Of a stretch of DNA of 64,000 nucleotides, positions 42,626-51,915 are shown in pieces. The position numbers were made by a program, and so were the translations under genes. The notes below the pieces were generated by a model. It was not told the DNA's origin and did no database searches. It worked only from the letters and a program-made list of their open reading frames with translations. Position 1 is the stretch's first letter. Every line of letters begins with the position of its first letter. The stretch comes from Ideonella dechloratans (GTDB lineage: Bacteria > Pseudomonadota > Gammaproteobacteria > Burkholderiales > Burkholderiaceae_C). The stretch is from NCBI RefSeq assembly GCF_021049305.1, contig NZ_CP088081.1, positions 124,001 through 188,000 of the forward strand. The letters are read 5' to 3'.

Positions 42626-43267
42626 ATGATGAAGAACACCAGCCGTATCGTGACCCTGGCCAGCCTGCTGGCCGCCACCCAACTGCTCAGCGCCTGTGCG
42701 CCCCTGCTGATCGGCGGCGCCGCCGTGGGCGGGGCCCTGATGTACACCGACCGCCGCACCTCCGGCGCCCAGGTCGAGGATGAGGCCATCGAGGCCAAGT
42801 CCTACAACCGCATCCGCCAGGCCATCGGCGATCGCGGCCATGTCAACGTCACCAGCTACAACCGCCTGGCCCTGCTGACCGGCGAGGTGCCCAGCGAGAG
42901 CGACCGGGCTGCCGTCGTCAACGCCGTGACCGGCGTGGAGAACCTGCGCTCCGTGACCAACGAGATCGCGGTGATGCCCAACAGCTCGCTGACCTCGCGC
43001 TCCAGCGACGCCATCGTGACCAGCAAGGTCAAGGCCACGCTGTTCGATGCCAAGGACGTGCAGGGCAACGCCTTCAAGGTGGTGACCGAGCGCGGCACCG
43101 TCTACCTGATGGGCGTGGTGACCGAGCGTGAGCTGAACCGGGCCACCGAGCTGGCCCGCTCGATCAGCGGCGTCGACAAGGTCGTGCGCGTGGCCGAGGT
43201 GGTGAGCGAAGAGCAGCTCAAGGCGCTGCAGCCTGCGCCGGCGCCTGCCGCCTCCGCGGCCCGCTGA
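42626..43267 (+). CDS. dolP: BON-domain outer-membrane lipoprotein (DolP/YraP)
   Basis: 213 residues. The signal ends LLSACAPLLIGGAAVGG, the lipidated Cys near residue 25. Two BON domains follow (about 48-112 and 125-190), including NVTSYNRLALLTGEV and TERGTVYLMGVVTERE. DolP maintains outer-membrane integrity in E. coli. Two adjacent ATG codons are possible starts. The position after diaA is the conserved arrangement. Confidence 0.92.
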   Translation: MMKNTSRIVTLASLLAATQLLSACAPLLIGGAAVGGALMYTDRRTSGAQVEDEAIEAKSYNRIRQAIGDRGHVNVTSYNRLALLTGEVPSESDRAAVVNAVTGVENLRSVTNEIAVMPNSSLTSRSSDAIVTSKVKATLFDAKDVQGNAFKVVTERGTVYLMGVVTERELNRATELARSISGVDKVVRVAEVVSEEQLKALQPAPAPAASAAR

Positions 43268-43279
43268 TGTTCCTGGCGG

Positions 43280-43300
43280 ACGGCCCACCGTGGGCCGTTT
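43280..43300 (+). terminator. Possible intrinsic terminator after dolP
   Basis: ACGGCCCA-CCG-TGGGCCGT is a perfect 8-bp stem with a 3-base loop followed by TT. The T-run is short, so termination may be weak. It lies between the convergent dolP and dehydrogenase genes. Confidence 0.4.
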
Positions 43301-43321
43301 GCTGGGCCGTTTGTGCCTGCC

Positions 43322-44215
43322 TCAGCGCAGGCGGCGGATCAGGCTGGAGGTGTCCCAGCGGCCGCCGCCCATCTCCTGCACATCGGCATAGAACTGGTCC
43401 ACCAGGGCGGTGATGGGCAGGCGCGCACCGTTGCGGCGGGCCTCGTCCAGCACCAGACCCAGGTCCTTGCGCATCCAGTCCACGGCGAAGCCGAACTCGA
43501 ACTGGTCGTCCACCATGGTCTTGCCACGGTTGTCCAGCTGCCAGCTCTGGGCCGCGCCCTTGCCGATCACGTCCAGCACCAGCTTCATGTCCAGCTGGGC
43601 CTGCTGGCCGAAGGCGATGGCTTCCGACAGGCCCTGCACCAGACCGGCGATGCAGATCTGGTTGACCATCTTGGCCAGCTGGCCGGCGCCGGATTCGCCG
43701 ATGCGGGTGACGGCCCGGCTGTAGGCCATGGCCACCGGCTTCATGGACTCGAAGGGCGCCAGCTCGCCGCCACACATCACGGTGAGCACGCCGTTCTCGG
43801 CGCCGGCCTGGCCGCCGGACACCGGTGCGTCGATGAAGTACTTGCCCGCCAGGCGGGCGATCTGGTTGAGTTCGCGGGCCACCTCGGCCGAGGCTGTGGT
43901 GTGGTCCACGAAGATCGCGCCTTCGCCCATGCCGGCGAAGGCGCCGTCCGGGCCCAGCACCACCGAGCGCAGGTCGTCGTCATTGCCCACGCAGGCGAAC
44001 ACCAGGCTGGCGCCTGCCACGGCCTCCCGCGGGGTGGCGGCGCTGCGGCCGCCATAGGTCGCCACCCAGGCCTCGGCCTTGGCGGCGGTGCGGTTGTAGA
44101 CGGTCACCTCGTGTCCGGCGCGCTGCAGGTGGCCCGCCATGGGGGAACCCATCACGCCCAGGCCGAGAAACGCCACCCGTTGCGGCGGCACGCTGTCGTA
44201 GGTCTTGTTCACCAT
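43322..44215 (-). CDS. NAD(P)-dependent beta-hydroxyacid dehydrogenase (HIBADH family)
   Basis: 297 residues. The dinucleotide-binding start VAFLGLGVMGSPMAGHL, the substrate motif DAPVSGGQAGAENGVLTVM and the catalytic Lys in AGQLAKMVNQI are all present. Family members include 3-hydroxyisobutyrate dehydrogenase and tartronate semialdehyde reductase; which applies cannot be told. The start codon lies five bases after the pilU stop, so it may be read from the pil operon. Confidence 0.88.
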   Translation of the reverse strand: MVNKTYDSVPPQRVAFLGLGVMGSPMAGHLQRAGHEVTVYNRTAAKAEAWVATYGGRSAATPREAVAGASLVFACVGNDDDLRSVVLGPDGAFAGMGEGAIFVDHTTASAEVARELNQIARLAGKYFIDAPVSGGQAGAENGVLTVMCGGELAPFESMKPVAMAYSRAVTRIGESGAGQLAKMVNQICIAGLVQGLSEAIAFGQQAQLDMKLVLDVIGKGAAQSWQLDNRGKTMVDDQFEFGFAVDWMRKDLGLVLDEARRNGARLPITALVDQFYADVQEMGGGRWDTSSLIRRLR

Positions 44216-44220
44216 GGTGT

Positions 44221-45357
44221 TCAGATGATGGTCAGGTTCTCGGTGCCGGCGGCCAGATCGCCCACCCGCGCCCGCTTGCTGTTGAGCTTGATCTGCAGCC
44301 GCAGGTCGTTGACCGAGTCGGCATTGCGCAGGGCGTCCTCGTAGGTGATGGCGTTGGCCTCGTAAAGGTCGAACAGGGCCTGGTCGAAGGTCTGCATGCC
44401 CAGCTCGCGCGAGCGCTTCATCAGCTCCTTCAACTCGCCCACCTCGCCCTTGAAGATCAGGTCGGCCATCAGCGGGGTGTTGAGCATGATCTCCACCGCC
44501 GCGATGCGGCCCCGGCCTTCCTGGCGCGGCAGCAGGCGCTGCGAGATCATGCCCTTGAGGTTCAGCGACACGTCCATCAGCAGTTGGTCGCGCTTTTCCT
44601 CGGGGAAGAAGTTGATGATCCGGTCCAGCGCCTGGTTGGCGCTGTTGGCGTGCAGGGTGGCCATGCACAGGTGGCCCGTCTCGGCGAAGGCGATGGCCAG
44701 CTCCATGGTCTTGCGGTCGCGGATCTCGCCCATCAGGATCACGTCCGGTGCCTGGCGCAGCGAGTTCTTCAGCGCGATGTCCCAGTCCTCGGTGTCGATG
44801 CCGACCTCGCGCTGGGTGATGATGCAGTTCTTGTGCGGATGCACGAACTCCACCGGGTCTTCCACGGTGATGATGTGGTCGCAGGCATGCTCGTTGCGCC
44901 AGTCCACCATCGAGGCCAACGACGTCGATTTGCCCGAGCCGGTGGCCCCCACGAGGATGACCAGGCCGCGCTTGGTCATCGCGATGTCCTTGAGGATCTG
45001 CGGCAGGCCCAGGTCGTCGATGGTGGGCAGCTCCTGCGGGATGGTCCGCAGCACCATGCCCACATGGCCCTGCTGCATGAAGGCGCTGACCCGGAAGCGG
45101 CCGACGCCTTGCGGCGAGATCGCGAAATTGCACTCCTTGGTGCGCTCGAAATCCGCGGCCTGCTTGTCGTTCATGATGGCCCGCGCCAGCGCCACCGTGT
45201 GCGAACCCGTGAGCGGCTGGGGCGAAACCTTGGTGACCTTGCCATCCACCTTGATGGCGGGCGGGAAGTCCGCGGTCAGGAAGAGGTCGGAGCCCTTGCG
45301 CGTGACCAGCAGCTTGAGCAGATCGTTGACGAATTTCGAGGCCTGGTCGCGTTCCAT
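44221..45357 (-). CDS. pilU: Type IV pilus retraction ATPase PilU
   Basis: 378 residues of the PilT/PilU family of cytoplasmic hexameric ATPases. Walker A GATGSGKST is at 137-145, with ITVEDPVEF, the His-box region LHANSANQALDRIINFF and RLLPRQ. Relative to PilT the longer C-terminus and pairing with pilT identify it as PilU, which assists PilT-driven retraction. The order pilT, cNMP-binding gene, pilU, all minus strand, suggests one operon. Confidence 0.94.
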   Translation of the reverse strand: MERDQASKFVNDLLKLLVTRKGSDLFLTADFPPAIKVDGKVTKVSPQPLTGSHTVALARAIMNDKQAADFERTKECNFAISPQGVGRFRVSAFMQQGHVGMVLRTIPQELPTIDDLGLPQILKDIAMTKRGLVILVGATGSGKSTSLASMVDWRNEHACDHIITVEDPVEFVHPHKNCIITQREVGIDTEDWDIALKNSLRQAPDVILMGEIRDRKTMELAIAFAETGHLCMATLHANSANQALDRIINFFPEEKRDQLLMDVSLNLKGMISQRLLPRQEGRGRIAAVEIMLNTPLMADLIFKGEVGELKELMKRSRELGMQTFDQALFDLYEANAITYEDALRNADSVNDLRLQIKLNSKRARVGDLAAGTENLTII

Positions 45358-45392
45358 GGAGTGTCTCCGTCAGCGGATTCGGTCGGGGGGCG

Positions 45393-46055
45393 TCATTCGC
45401 CGGCCTGGCCGCCCCGGGTCAGCTGCACCGACAGGCGGGCGCTGACCTGGCGCAGACGCAGCGACAGGCGCTTGGCCAGCCAGGCCAGCACCGCGGCCGC
45501 CAGCCGGGGGTCTTCGTTCATCATCGCCTCCAGCGCCTGGCTGGGCAGCACCGCGGCGATCAGCGGCGTCAGCGCGGTGCAGGAGCAGAAGCGGGTGCCG
45601 CCATCGAGCACCGACATCTCGCCCAGCACGTCGCCCGCGCGCGATTCGTTGATGCGCACCTTGGCGCCCGAGGGCTGCAGCCGGTCGTCGGCCACCACGC
45701 CCTTGAGCAGCACCACCAGGTAGTCGCCCTGTTCGTCCTGGCCGATGATCTGCCGCCCGCTGTCGAGCTGCACGAACTCGAAATAGCCGCCCAGCACGCC
45801 CAGATCGATGCCTTCCAGTCCGGCGAACACCGGATCCTGGTGGAACCACTGCTGCAGCAGCGCCAGGCCCTGGACGGTGTCGAAGGGCCGGGCGCCCAGC
45901 TCGCTGGCCCGTGCCTGCCAGGGCGCGAGCAGCTGGGTGTCGCCCTCGTGGTCCATCAGCTGGGTGGCGAAGAAGCCGGCGTCATCGGGGCGCGGCGTCC
46001 CATCGGCCGGATCGGCCGTGCGGCGGAGGCGGGAGAGCAGCTGTTTCACGGTCAC
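45393..46055 (-). CDS. Cyclic-nucleotide-binding-domain protein between pilT and pilU
   Basis: 220 residues. A cNMP-binding fold (about 75-180) includes FVQLDSGRQIIGQDEQGDYL and GDVLGEMSVLDGGTRFCSC; there is no DNA-binding domain. The GTG start (MTVKQLLSRL) lies 30 bases after pilT; ATG starts are further upstream and would overlap pilT. Its position between the two retraction ATPases is conserved in many betaproteobacteria and suggests a role in regulating pilus retraction, possibly by a cyclic nucleotide. Confidence 0.8.
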   Translation of the reverse strand: MTVKQLLSRLRRTADPADGTPRPDDAGFFATQLMDHEGDTQLLAPWQARASELGARPFDTVQGLALLQQWFHQDPVFAGLEGIDLGVLGGYFEFVQLDSGRQIIGQDEQGDYLVVLLKGVVADDRLQPSGAKVRINESRAGDVLGEMSVLDGGTRFCSCTALTPLIAAVLPSQALEAMMNEDPRLAAAVLAWLAKRLSLRLRQVSARLSVQLTRGGQAGE

Positions 46056-46084
46056 GGCGGTACTGCAGGATGCGGTGAAGCGGG

Positions 46085-47128
46085 TCAGCCCGGGAAGTTC
46101 TCGGGGAACTTGGCCCGCACCCGGGCCTCGGAAGCGGCCACCAGATTGCGGCGCACCAGATCGGCCAGGCACTGGTCCAGGGTCTGCATGCCCACGCTCT
46201 GGCCGGTCTGGATGGCCGAGTACATCTGGGCCACCTTGTTCTCCCGGATCAGGTTGCGGATGGCCGAGGTGCCGATCATGATCTCATGCGCGGCCACCCG
46301 GCCCTGGCCGTCCTTGGTCTTGCACAGCGTTTGCGAGATGACCGCCACCAGCGATTCGGACAGCATGGCACGCACCATGTCCTTTTCCGCCGCCGGGAAC
46401 ACGTCCACGATCCGGTCGATGGTCTTGGCGGCGCTGCTGGTGTGCAGGGTGCCGAAGACCAGGTGGCCGGTCTCGGCCGCGGTCAGCGCCAGGCGGATGG
46501 TTTCCAGGTCACGCAATTCGCCCACCAGCACCGCGTCCGGGTCCTCGCGCAGCGCGGCGCGCAGGGCGTTGGCGAAGCTGTGGGTGTGCGGGCCCACCTC
46601 GCGCTGGTTGACCAGGCATTTCTTGGATTCGTGCACGAATTCGATCGGGTCTTCCAGCGTCAGGATGTGGCCGTACTCGGATTCGTTGAGGTGGTCCACC
46701 ATGGCCGCCAGCGTGGTGGACTTGCCCGAGCCCGTCGGGCCCGTCACCAGCACCAGGCCGCGCGGCTTGAGTGCCAGATCGCCGAACACCGGCGGGCAGT
46801 TGAGCTGCTGCAGCGTCAGGATCTTGGACGGAATGGTCCGGAACACGGCGCCGGCACCGCGGTTCTGGTGGAAGGCGTTGACCCGGAAGCGGGCCAGCCC
46901 CTGGACCTCGAAGCTGAAGTCGCACTCCAGCGTGTCCTCGTACTGCTTGCGCTGCACATCGTTCATGATGTCGTAGACCATCGCGTGCACCTGCTTGTGG
47001 GGCAGCGGCTCGACATTGATGCGACGGACATCGCCGTGCACGCGGATCATCGGCGGCAGGCCGGCGGAAAGGTGCAGGTCCGAGGCCTTGTTCTTCACCG
47101 AGAAGGCCAGCAGTTGGGTGATGTCCAT
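46085..47128 (-). CDS. pilT: Type IV pilus retraction ATPase PilT
   Basis: 347 residues. MDITQLLAFSVKNKASDLHLS is the PilT opening (residues 1-21), Walker A GPTGSGKSTT is at 130-139, with LEDPIEFVH and LHTSSAAKTIDRIVDVFP. PilT drives pilus depolymerisation for twitching motility and DNA uptake. The start is divergent from the PLP homeostasis gene, with 62 bases between the starts. Confidence 0.96.
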   Translation of the reverse strand: MDITQLLAFSVKNKASDLHLSAGLPPMIRVHGDVRRINVEPLPHKQVHAMVYDIMNDVQRKQYEDTLECDFSFEVQGLARFRVNAFHQNRGAGAVFRTIPSKILTLQQLNCPPVFGDLALKPRGLVLVTGPTGSGKSTTLAAMVDHLNESEYGHILTLEDPIEFVHESKKCLVNQREVGPHTHSFANALRAALREDPDAVLVGELRDLETIRLALTAAETGHLVFGTLHTSSAAKTIDRIVDVFPAAEKDMVRAMLSESLVAVISQTLCKTKDGQGRVAAHEIMIGTSAIRNLIRENKVAQMYSAIQTGQSVGMQTLDQCLADLVRRNLVAASEARVRAKFPENFPG

Positions 47129-47190
47129 GGCGAGGTGTGTGGGGGTCCCTGGGCACCCTGGGCGAGGGCGTCGTTTATGCTCGGGTGATC

Positions 47191-47892
47191 ATGGTCAGTA
47201 TCGCGCAGAACATACTACAAGTCCGTCACCGTCTGAACGCGGCTTGCGAGGCGGCCGGTCGGCCGGCCGATGCCGTGACCCTGCTGGCCGTCAGCAAAAC
47301 CTGCCCGCCCGAAGCGGTGCGCGAGGCCTTCGCGACCGGGCAGCGCGCCTTCGGCGAAAACTACGTTCAGGAAGCCCTGACCAAGATCGAGGCCCTGGCC
47401 GATCTGCAGCCGCGGCCCGTCTGGCATCTGATCGGCCCGCTGCAGGCCAACAAGACCCGGGTGGTGGCCGAGCAGTTCGACTGGGTGCACTCGGTGGACC
47501 GGCTGAAGATCGCCGAGCGGCTGTCGGCCCAGCGGCCGGCCGGGCTGCCTGCGCTGCAGGTCTGTCTGCAGGTCAACATCAGTGGCGAGGCCAGCAAGAG
47601 CGGCGTCACGCTGGAGGAACTGCCTGCGCTGGCGCAGGCGGTGTCGGCCTTGCCCCGGCTCACGCTGCGGGGGCTGATGGCCATTCCCGAGCCGGCAGAG
47701 GATGTGGCCGCCCAGCGCTTGCCGCACCGGCGTCTGCGCGAGGCGCTGGAGGCCCTGAAGGCCCGGGGCCTGGCCCTGGACACGCTGTCGATGGGCATGA
47801 GCGCCGATCTGGAAGCGGCCGTGCTCGAAGGCGCGACCCTGGTGCGCATCGGCACCGCCATCTTCGGCGCCCGTCCGCGGCCTGCGGCCTGA
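47191..47892 (+). CDS. PLP homeostasis protein (YggS/PLPBP family)
   Basis: 233 residues. The PLP Lys lies in LLAVSKTCPPEAV, with FGENYVQEALTKIE, WHLIGPLQANK, the mid-protein LRGLMAIPEPAED and LSMGMSADLEAAV. The cytosolic protein binds PLP and buffers its supply. The pairing divergent from pilT is common in proteobacteria. The ATG used matches the family N-terminus; an upstream ATG extends by 18 residues. Confidence 0.94.
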   Translation: MVSIAQNILQVRHRLNAACEAAGRPADAVTLLAVSKTCPPEAVREAFATGQRAFGENYVQEALTKIEALADLQPRPVWHLIGPLQANKTRVVAEQFDWVHSVDRLKIAERLSAQRPAGLPALQVCLQVNISGEASKSGVTLEELPALAQAVSALPRLTLRGLMAIPEPAEDVAAQRLPHRRLREALEALKARGLALDTLSMGMSADLEAAVLEGATLVRIGTAIFGARPRPAA

Positions 47893-47904
47893 GCGGCCCC
47901 AGGG

Positions 47905-48150
47905 TCAGCGGTCGGCCCCGTCCAGGGCCGGCAGAACCCACTGCGCCCAGGACGGGTCATTCCAATCCAAGGGCAGTTCCTGCACCGTCAGGCCACGCTG
48001 CAGATCCAGGCTGGAGTCGAGCCAGTTCGCCTCGGCCTTGGGGCCACGTTCACGGGCCGGCGGCAGGGGGCGGGGCAGGGCGGTCGTGGGGCAGGGGGCG
48101 AACATGAGGTCCTCGTCCAGGGCATGGGGTACTGCGTCCATGCCAGGCAT
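47905..48150 (-). CDS. Small conserved-looking protein, unknown function
   Basis: 81 residues (or 78 from a later ATG). The C-terminal half NWLDSSLDLQRGLTVQELPL resembles short uncharacterised Burkholderiales proteins with a W-x-D-S-S-x-D/E-L motif. The N-terminal half is Pro/Arg rich. It is convergent with the PLP protein gene, with 12 bases between the stops. It could be spurious, but the phase and composition fit coding. Confidence 0.5.
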   Translation of the reverse strand: MPGMDAVPHALDEDLMFAPCPTTALPRPLPPARERGPKAEANWLDSSLDLQRGLTVQELPLDWNDPSWAQWVLPALDGADR

Positions 48151-48180
48151 GCTCGCGCCGTCTCCGGCGCTTCGCCATCG

Positions 48181-48222
48181 CCCCAAGGGGGGGATCCGGC
48201 GGAGGGGCCCCCCCGCTTGGGG
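48181..48222. repeat. REP-like GC-rich palindrome
   Basis: CCCCAAGGGGGGG and CCCCCCCGCTTGGGG face each other across 14 bases and could form a strong hairpin. The run CCCCCCTTGGGGG at 33617-33629 resembles one arm. Such palindromes are often dispersed in Burkholderiales intergenic DNA. It lies just after the Lrp gene and could stabilise its transcript end. Confidence 0.5.
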
Positions 48223-48243
48223 GATGTGACCACGGCCCCGGGA

Positions 48244-48735
48244 TCAGAAGTCCAGGGCAGTGGTATTTTTCACCTCTTCCATCACCGCGTAGGTGCGGGT
48301 CTCGCGCACGCCGGGCAGGGTCCAGATGACATCCCCGACAAAGGTGCGGTAGGCGGCCATGTCGGACACCCGGGTCTTGAGCAGGTAGTCGAAGCCGCCG
48401 GCCACCAGGTGGCATTCCAGGATTTCCGGCCGCACCTGCACGGCCGCGCGGAAGGCGTCCATCACGTCGTGCACCGTGCGGTCCAGCAGCACCTCCACGA
48501 ACACCATCAGCCCGGCGCCCAGCTTGTTCGGGTTCAGGCGGGCCTCGTAGCCGAGGATGTAGCCCTCCCGCGTGAGCCGCTTGACGCGCTCCAGCACCGC
48601 GGTGGGGGACAGGTGCACCTCCTCGGCCAGCTTCAGGTTGCTGATGCGGCCGTCGCCCTGCAGGACACGCAGGATGCGCAGGTCGATCTTGTCCAGCTCT
48701 CGGTCTTGCTCGTTTGTCTCTGACACGGGCTTCAT
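48244..48735 (-). CDS. Lrp/AsnC-family regulator, probably of putA
   Basis: 163 residues. An N-terminal HTH (about 15-60, LRVLQGDGRISNLKLAEEVH and SPTAVLERVKRLTREGYI) precedes a RAM effector domain (LVAGGFDYLLKTRV). It is divergent from putA across 95 bases. Divergent Lrp-type regulators (PutR, BkdR) commonly control proline dehydrogenase genes and this PutA lacks its own DNA-binding domain, so a PutR role is likely. Confidence 0.88.
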   Translation of the reverse strand: MKPVSETNEQDRELDKIDLRILRVLQGDGRISNLKLAEEVHLSPTAVLERVKRLTREGYILGYEARLNPNKLGAGLMVFVEVLLDRTVHDVMDAFRAAVQVRPEILECHLVAGGFDYLLKTRVSDMAAYRTFVGDVIWTLPGVRETRTYAVMEEVKNTTALDF

Positions 48736-48785
48736 GCCTTGAAAAACTCCAACGAAACTAAAAAAGTCCGAATCTTTGTCGTGAA

Positions 48786-48813
48786 TTGTGGCCTTAAGCT
48801 GTGCACTTATACA
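48786..48813 (+). promoter_or_regulatory. Possible putA promoter
   Basis: TTGTGG, a 16-base spacer and TATACA lie in the AT-rich putA/Lrp gap. The -35 match is poor (three of six), which would fit activator dependence. Confidence 0.3.
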
Positions 48814-48830
48814 GTTGGGTTTCTACTGCC

Positions 48831-51800
48831 ATGCACACCGCCGCCGACCTGCACCTGCCACCGCCGCAACAACGCCTGCCATTTCCGTACCAGCCCGAGG
48901 CCCAGGCCCTGGCGGCGGCCCGGGCCCGCTTGGGCGAGGGGCTGGACTGGGCTGCGGCCGTGGCGGCGGCCACGCCCTGGGTCGAGGCCGTGCGTGCCCA
49001 CCCGGCGCCCTTCTGGGCCATGGAGTCGCTGCTGCGCGAGTACCCCATCTCCCGCCCCGAGGGCCTGGCCCTGATGCGCCTGGCCGAGGCCCTGCTGCGG
49101 GTGCCCGATGTGGAGACCGCGGTGGCCCTGACGGCCGACCAGCTGGGCCGGGCCGACTTCAGTGCCAACGACGGCAGTGGCGGCATGCTGGCCGGCCTGT
49201 CGGCCACCGCGCTGGCCATGTCGCAGAAGTTCCTGCCCGAGGCGGGCGAATCCGGCGGCCTGCTCACCCGGCTGGGCGCTCGCGGCGTGGTGGCGGCCAC
49301 GGTGCGCGCCATCCAGCTGCTGGGTCGGCAGTTCGTGCTGGGCCGTTCCATCGACGAGGCCCAGGGCGAGGCCGACAAGCAGCGCAAGGCCCAGCCGCAG
49401 CTGCGCTTTTCCTACGACATGCTGGGCGAGGGCGCCCGCACCGAGGCCGACGCCGAGCGCTACCAGGCCAGCTACCTGAACGCGATCGTGGCGATCGCGA
49501 AGCGGCAGGGCGACGCCTCGGTGGGACCCGAAGGCCGTGACGGCATTTCCATCAAGCTCTCCGCGCTCTTCTCCCGCTACGAGGACGCCCAGCGCGAGCG
49601 TGTGCACGGCGAGCTGCTGCCGCGGGTCTGGGCCCTCATCGAGCAGGCCGCCGCGGCCGACATGAACCTCACCATCGACGCCGAGGAGGTGGACCGGCTG
49701 GAGCTTTCGCTGGAGCTGCTGGACGCGCTGGCCGGTCGCATCGCCGCGACGCTGCCGCGCTGGCGCGGCTTCGGCCTGGCGGTGCAGGCCTACCAAACCC
49801 GCGCGCTGTCGGTGGTGGAGGCGGTGGCCGCCATCGCCCGCCGCCACGGGCTGCGCTTCATGGTGCGCCTGGTCAAGGGGGCCTACTGGGACGGCGAGGT
49901 CAAGCGCGCCCAGGAGATGGGCCTGCCGGCCTACCCGGTCTTCACGCGCAAGCCGCACACCGACGTGAACTACCTGGCCTGCGCCCGGGCTCTGCTGGCC
50001 CACCGCGACGTGATCTTCCCGCAGTTCGCCGGCCACAACGCCGGGACCATCGCCGCCCTGCTGCAAATGGCCGAGAAGGCCGGCGCGGTGCCGGGTCAGG
50101 ACTTCGAGCTGCAGCGCCTGCATGGCATGGGCGACGGCGTGTTCCGCGAGGTGCTGAAGGACCCGCGCGTGTCCTGCCGCGTCTACGCCCCGGTGGGCGA
50201 GCACCGCGACCTGCTGGCCTACCTGGTGCGCCGCCTGCTGGAGAACGGCGCCAACTCCTCCTTCGTCCACCAGCTGGCCGACCCGAGCGTGGCCCCGGCC
50301 GAGCTGCTGCGCTCGCCGCTGCTGGAGGCGCACGACGGTGTCGGCCCGGCCGAGGGCCTGCCGCTGCCGCGCGCGCTCTACGGCGCCGAGCGGCCCAACT
50401 CGGCGGGCGCTGACCCCACCTGCCTGGACAGCCGCCAGCCCCTGGCCACCGCCATCGCCACCACCCGGCTGGACCCCGTGCCGCTGGCCAGCCAGGCCGA
50501 TGTGGCCGACGCCATGCAGCGCCTGTCTCAGGGTTGGGCCGGCTGGAACCACCGGCCGGTGGACGAGCGCGCGGCCGTGCTGCGCCGCGCCGCCGATGCG
50601 CTGGAAGTCCGCCTGCCCGAGTTCTGCGGTCTGCTGGTGAAGGAGGCCCACAAGACCCTGGGTGACGCCATCTCCGAGGTGCGCGAGGCGGTGGACTTCT
50701 GCCGCTACTACGCCCAGCAGGCCCAGGCGCGGCTGCAGCCGCAGGAGCTGCCCGGCCCCACCGGCGAGCGCAACACCCTGCGCCTGCACGGCCGCGGGGT
50801 CTTCGTCTGCATCAGCCCCTGGAACTTCCCGCTGGCCATCTTCACCGGCCAGGTGGTGGCCGCGCTGGTGGCCGGCAATGCGGTGGCCGCCAAGCCGGCC
50901 GAGCAGACCCCCGCGGTGGCCGCCCGCATGGTGGCCCTGCTGCACGAGGCCGGCGTGCCCGCCGATGCGCTGGCGCTGCTGCACGGCCCGGGCGAGACGA
51001 CCGGCGCCGCGCTGGTGGCCCACCCGGCCACGGCCGGCGTGTGCTTCACCGGCTCCACCGCGGTGGCCCGCACCATCAACCGCGCGCTGGCCGCCAAGGA
51101 CGGCCCCATCGTGCCGCTGATCGCCGAGACCGGCGGCCTCAATGCCATGGTGGTCGATTCCACCGCCCTGCCCGAGCAGGTGGTCGACGCGGTGGTGCAG
51201 AGCGCCTTCCGCTCGGCCGGCCAGCGCTGCTCGGCCCTGCGCCTGCTGTGCCTGCACGAAGGTGTGGCCGACGGCATCCTCGCCATGCTGCGCGGCGCCA
51301 TGCTGGAACTGCGCCTGGGCGACCCGGCCGACTGGGCCACCGATGTCGGCCCGGTGATCGACGACGAGGCCTTCCAGAACCTGCAGACCCAGATCGCCCG
51401 CCTGCGCCGCGAGGCCGCGCTGATCGGCGAGACCCCGCTGCCGGCTGGCACGGCGGTGCCGCGCCTGATCGCGCCGGTGGCCTTCGAGCTTTCCAGCGTG
51501 GCCGAGCTGCAGCAGGAGCTGTTCGGCCCGGTGCTGCACGTGGTGCGCTGGTCGGGCGACCCGGCCGCGCTGGTGGCCCAGATCAACGCCCTGGGCTACG
51601 GCCTGACCTTCGGCCTGCAGACCCGCATCGACAGCCGGGCCGAGCGCCTGGCCGCGCAGGCCCGCATTGGCAACGTTTACGTCAACCGCAACATGATCGG
51701 CGCGGTGGTGGGTGTGCAGCCCTTCGGCGGCGAGGGCCTGTCGGGCACCGGTCCCAAGGCCGGCGGGCCGCACTACCTCTACCGCTTCTGTGCCGAGCAG

Positions 51801-51863
51801 TGCGTGACCATCAACACCGCGGCGGCCGGCGGTAACGCGGCGCTGTTGGCCGGCGGGCACTGA
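48831..51863 (+). CDS. putA: Bifunctional proline dehydrogenase / L-glutamate gamma-semialdehyde dehydrogenase PutA
   Basis: 1010 residues. The FAD-linked PRODH barrel includes FSYDMLGEGARTEADAERY (about 196-214), GISIKLSALFSRYEDAQ and RLVKGAYWDGEVKRA. The aldehyde dehydrogenase half has ISPWNFPLAIFTGQVVA, IAETGGLNAMVVDS with the general base Glu and the catalytic Cys in SAGQRCSALRLL at residue 800. It oxidises proline to glutamate. The N-terminal ribbon-helix-helix domain of regulatory PutA is absent, in keeping with the divergent Lrp-type regulator. The start aligns with MHTAADLHLPPP. Confidence 0.95.
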   Translation: MHTAADLHLPPPQQRLPFPYQPEAQALAAARARLGEGLDWAAAVAAATPWVEAVRAHPAPFWAMESLLREYPISRPEGLALMRLAEALLRVPDVETAVALTADQLGRADFSANDGSGGMLAGLSATALAMSQKFLPEAGESGGLLTRLGARGVVAATVRAIQLLGRQFVLGRSIDEAQGEADKQRKAQPQLRFSYDMLGEGARTEADAERYQASYLNAIVAIAKRQGDASVGPEGRDGISIKLSALFSRYEDAQRERVHGELLPRVWALIEQAAAADMNLTIDAEEVDRLELSLELLDALAGRIAATLPRWRGFGLAVQAYQTRALSVVEAVAAIARRHGLRFMVRLVKGAYWDGEVKRAQEMGLPAYPVFTRKPHTDVNYLACARALLAHRDVIFPQFAGHNAGTIAALLQMAEKAGAVPGQDFELQRLHGMGDGVFREVLKDPRVSCRVYAPVGEHRDLLAYLVRRLLENGANSSFVHQLADPSVAPAELLRSPLLEAHDGVGPAEGLPLPRALYGAERPNSAGADPTCLDSRQPLATAIATTRLDPVPLASQADVADAMQRLSQGWAGWNHRPVDERAAVLRRAADALEVRLPEFCGLLVKEAHKTLGDAISEVREAVDFCRYYAQQAQARLQPQELPGPTGERNTLRLHGRGVFVCISPWNFPLAIFTGQVVAALVAGNAVAAKPAEQTPAVAARMVALLHEAGVPADALALLHGPGETTGAALVAHPATAGVCFTGSTAVARTINRALAAKDGPIVPLIAETGGLNAMVVDSTALPEQVVDAVVQSAFRSAGQRCSALRLLCLHEGVADGILAMLRGAMLELRLGDPADWATDVGPVIDDEAFQNLQTQIARLRREAALIGETPLPAGTAVPRLIAPVAFELSSVAELQQELFGPVLHVVRWSGDPAALVAQINALGYGLTFGLQTRIDSRAERLAAQARIGNVYVNRNMIGAVVGVQPFGGEGLSGTGPKAGGPHYLYRFCAEQCVTINTAAAGGNAALLAGGH

Positions 51864-51891
51864 ACTCCGGCGCACCGCTGCTGCCCCCTCC

Positions 51892-51915
51892 AAGGCCGCC
51901 TTAGGGCGGTCTTTT
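51892..51915 (+). terminator. Intrinsic terminator after putA
   Basis: AAGGCCGCC and GGCGGTCTT pair over nine positions (one G-U) around the loop TTAG, followed by further T residues. It begins about 28 bases after the putA stop and separates putA from the 52-kb operon. Confidence 0.75.
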
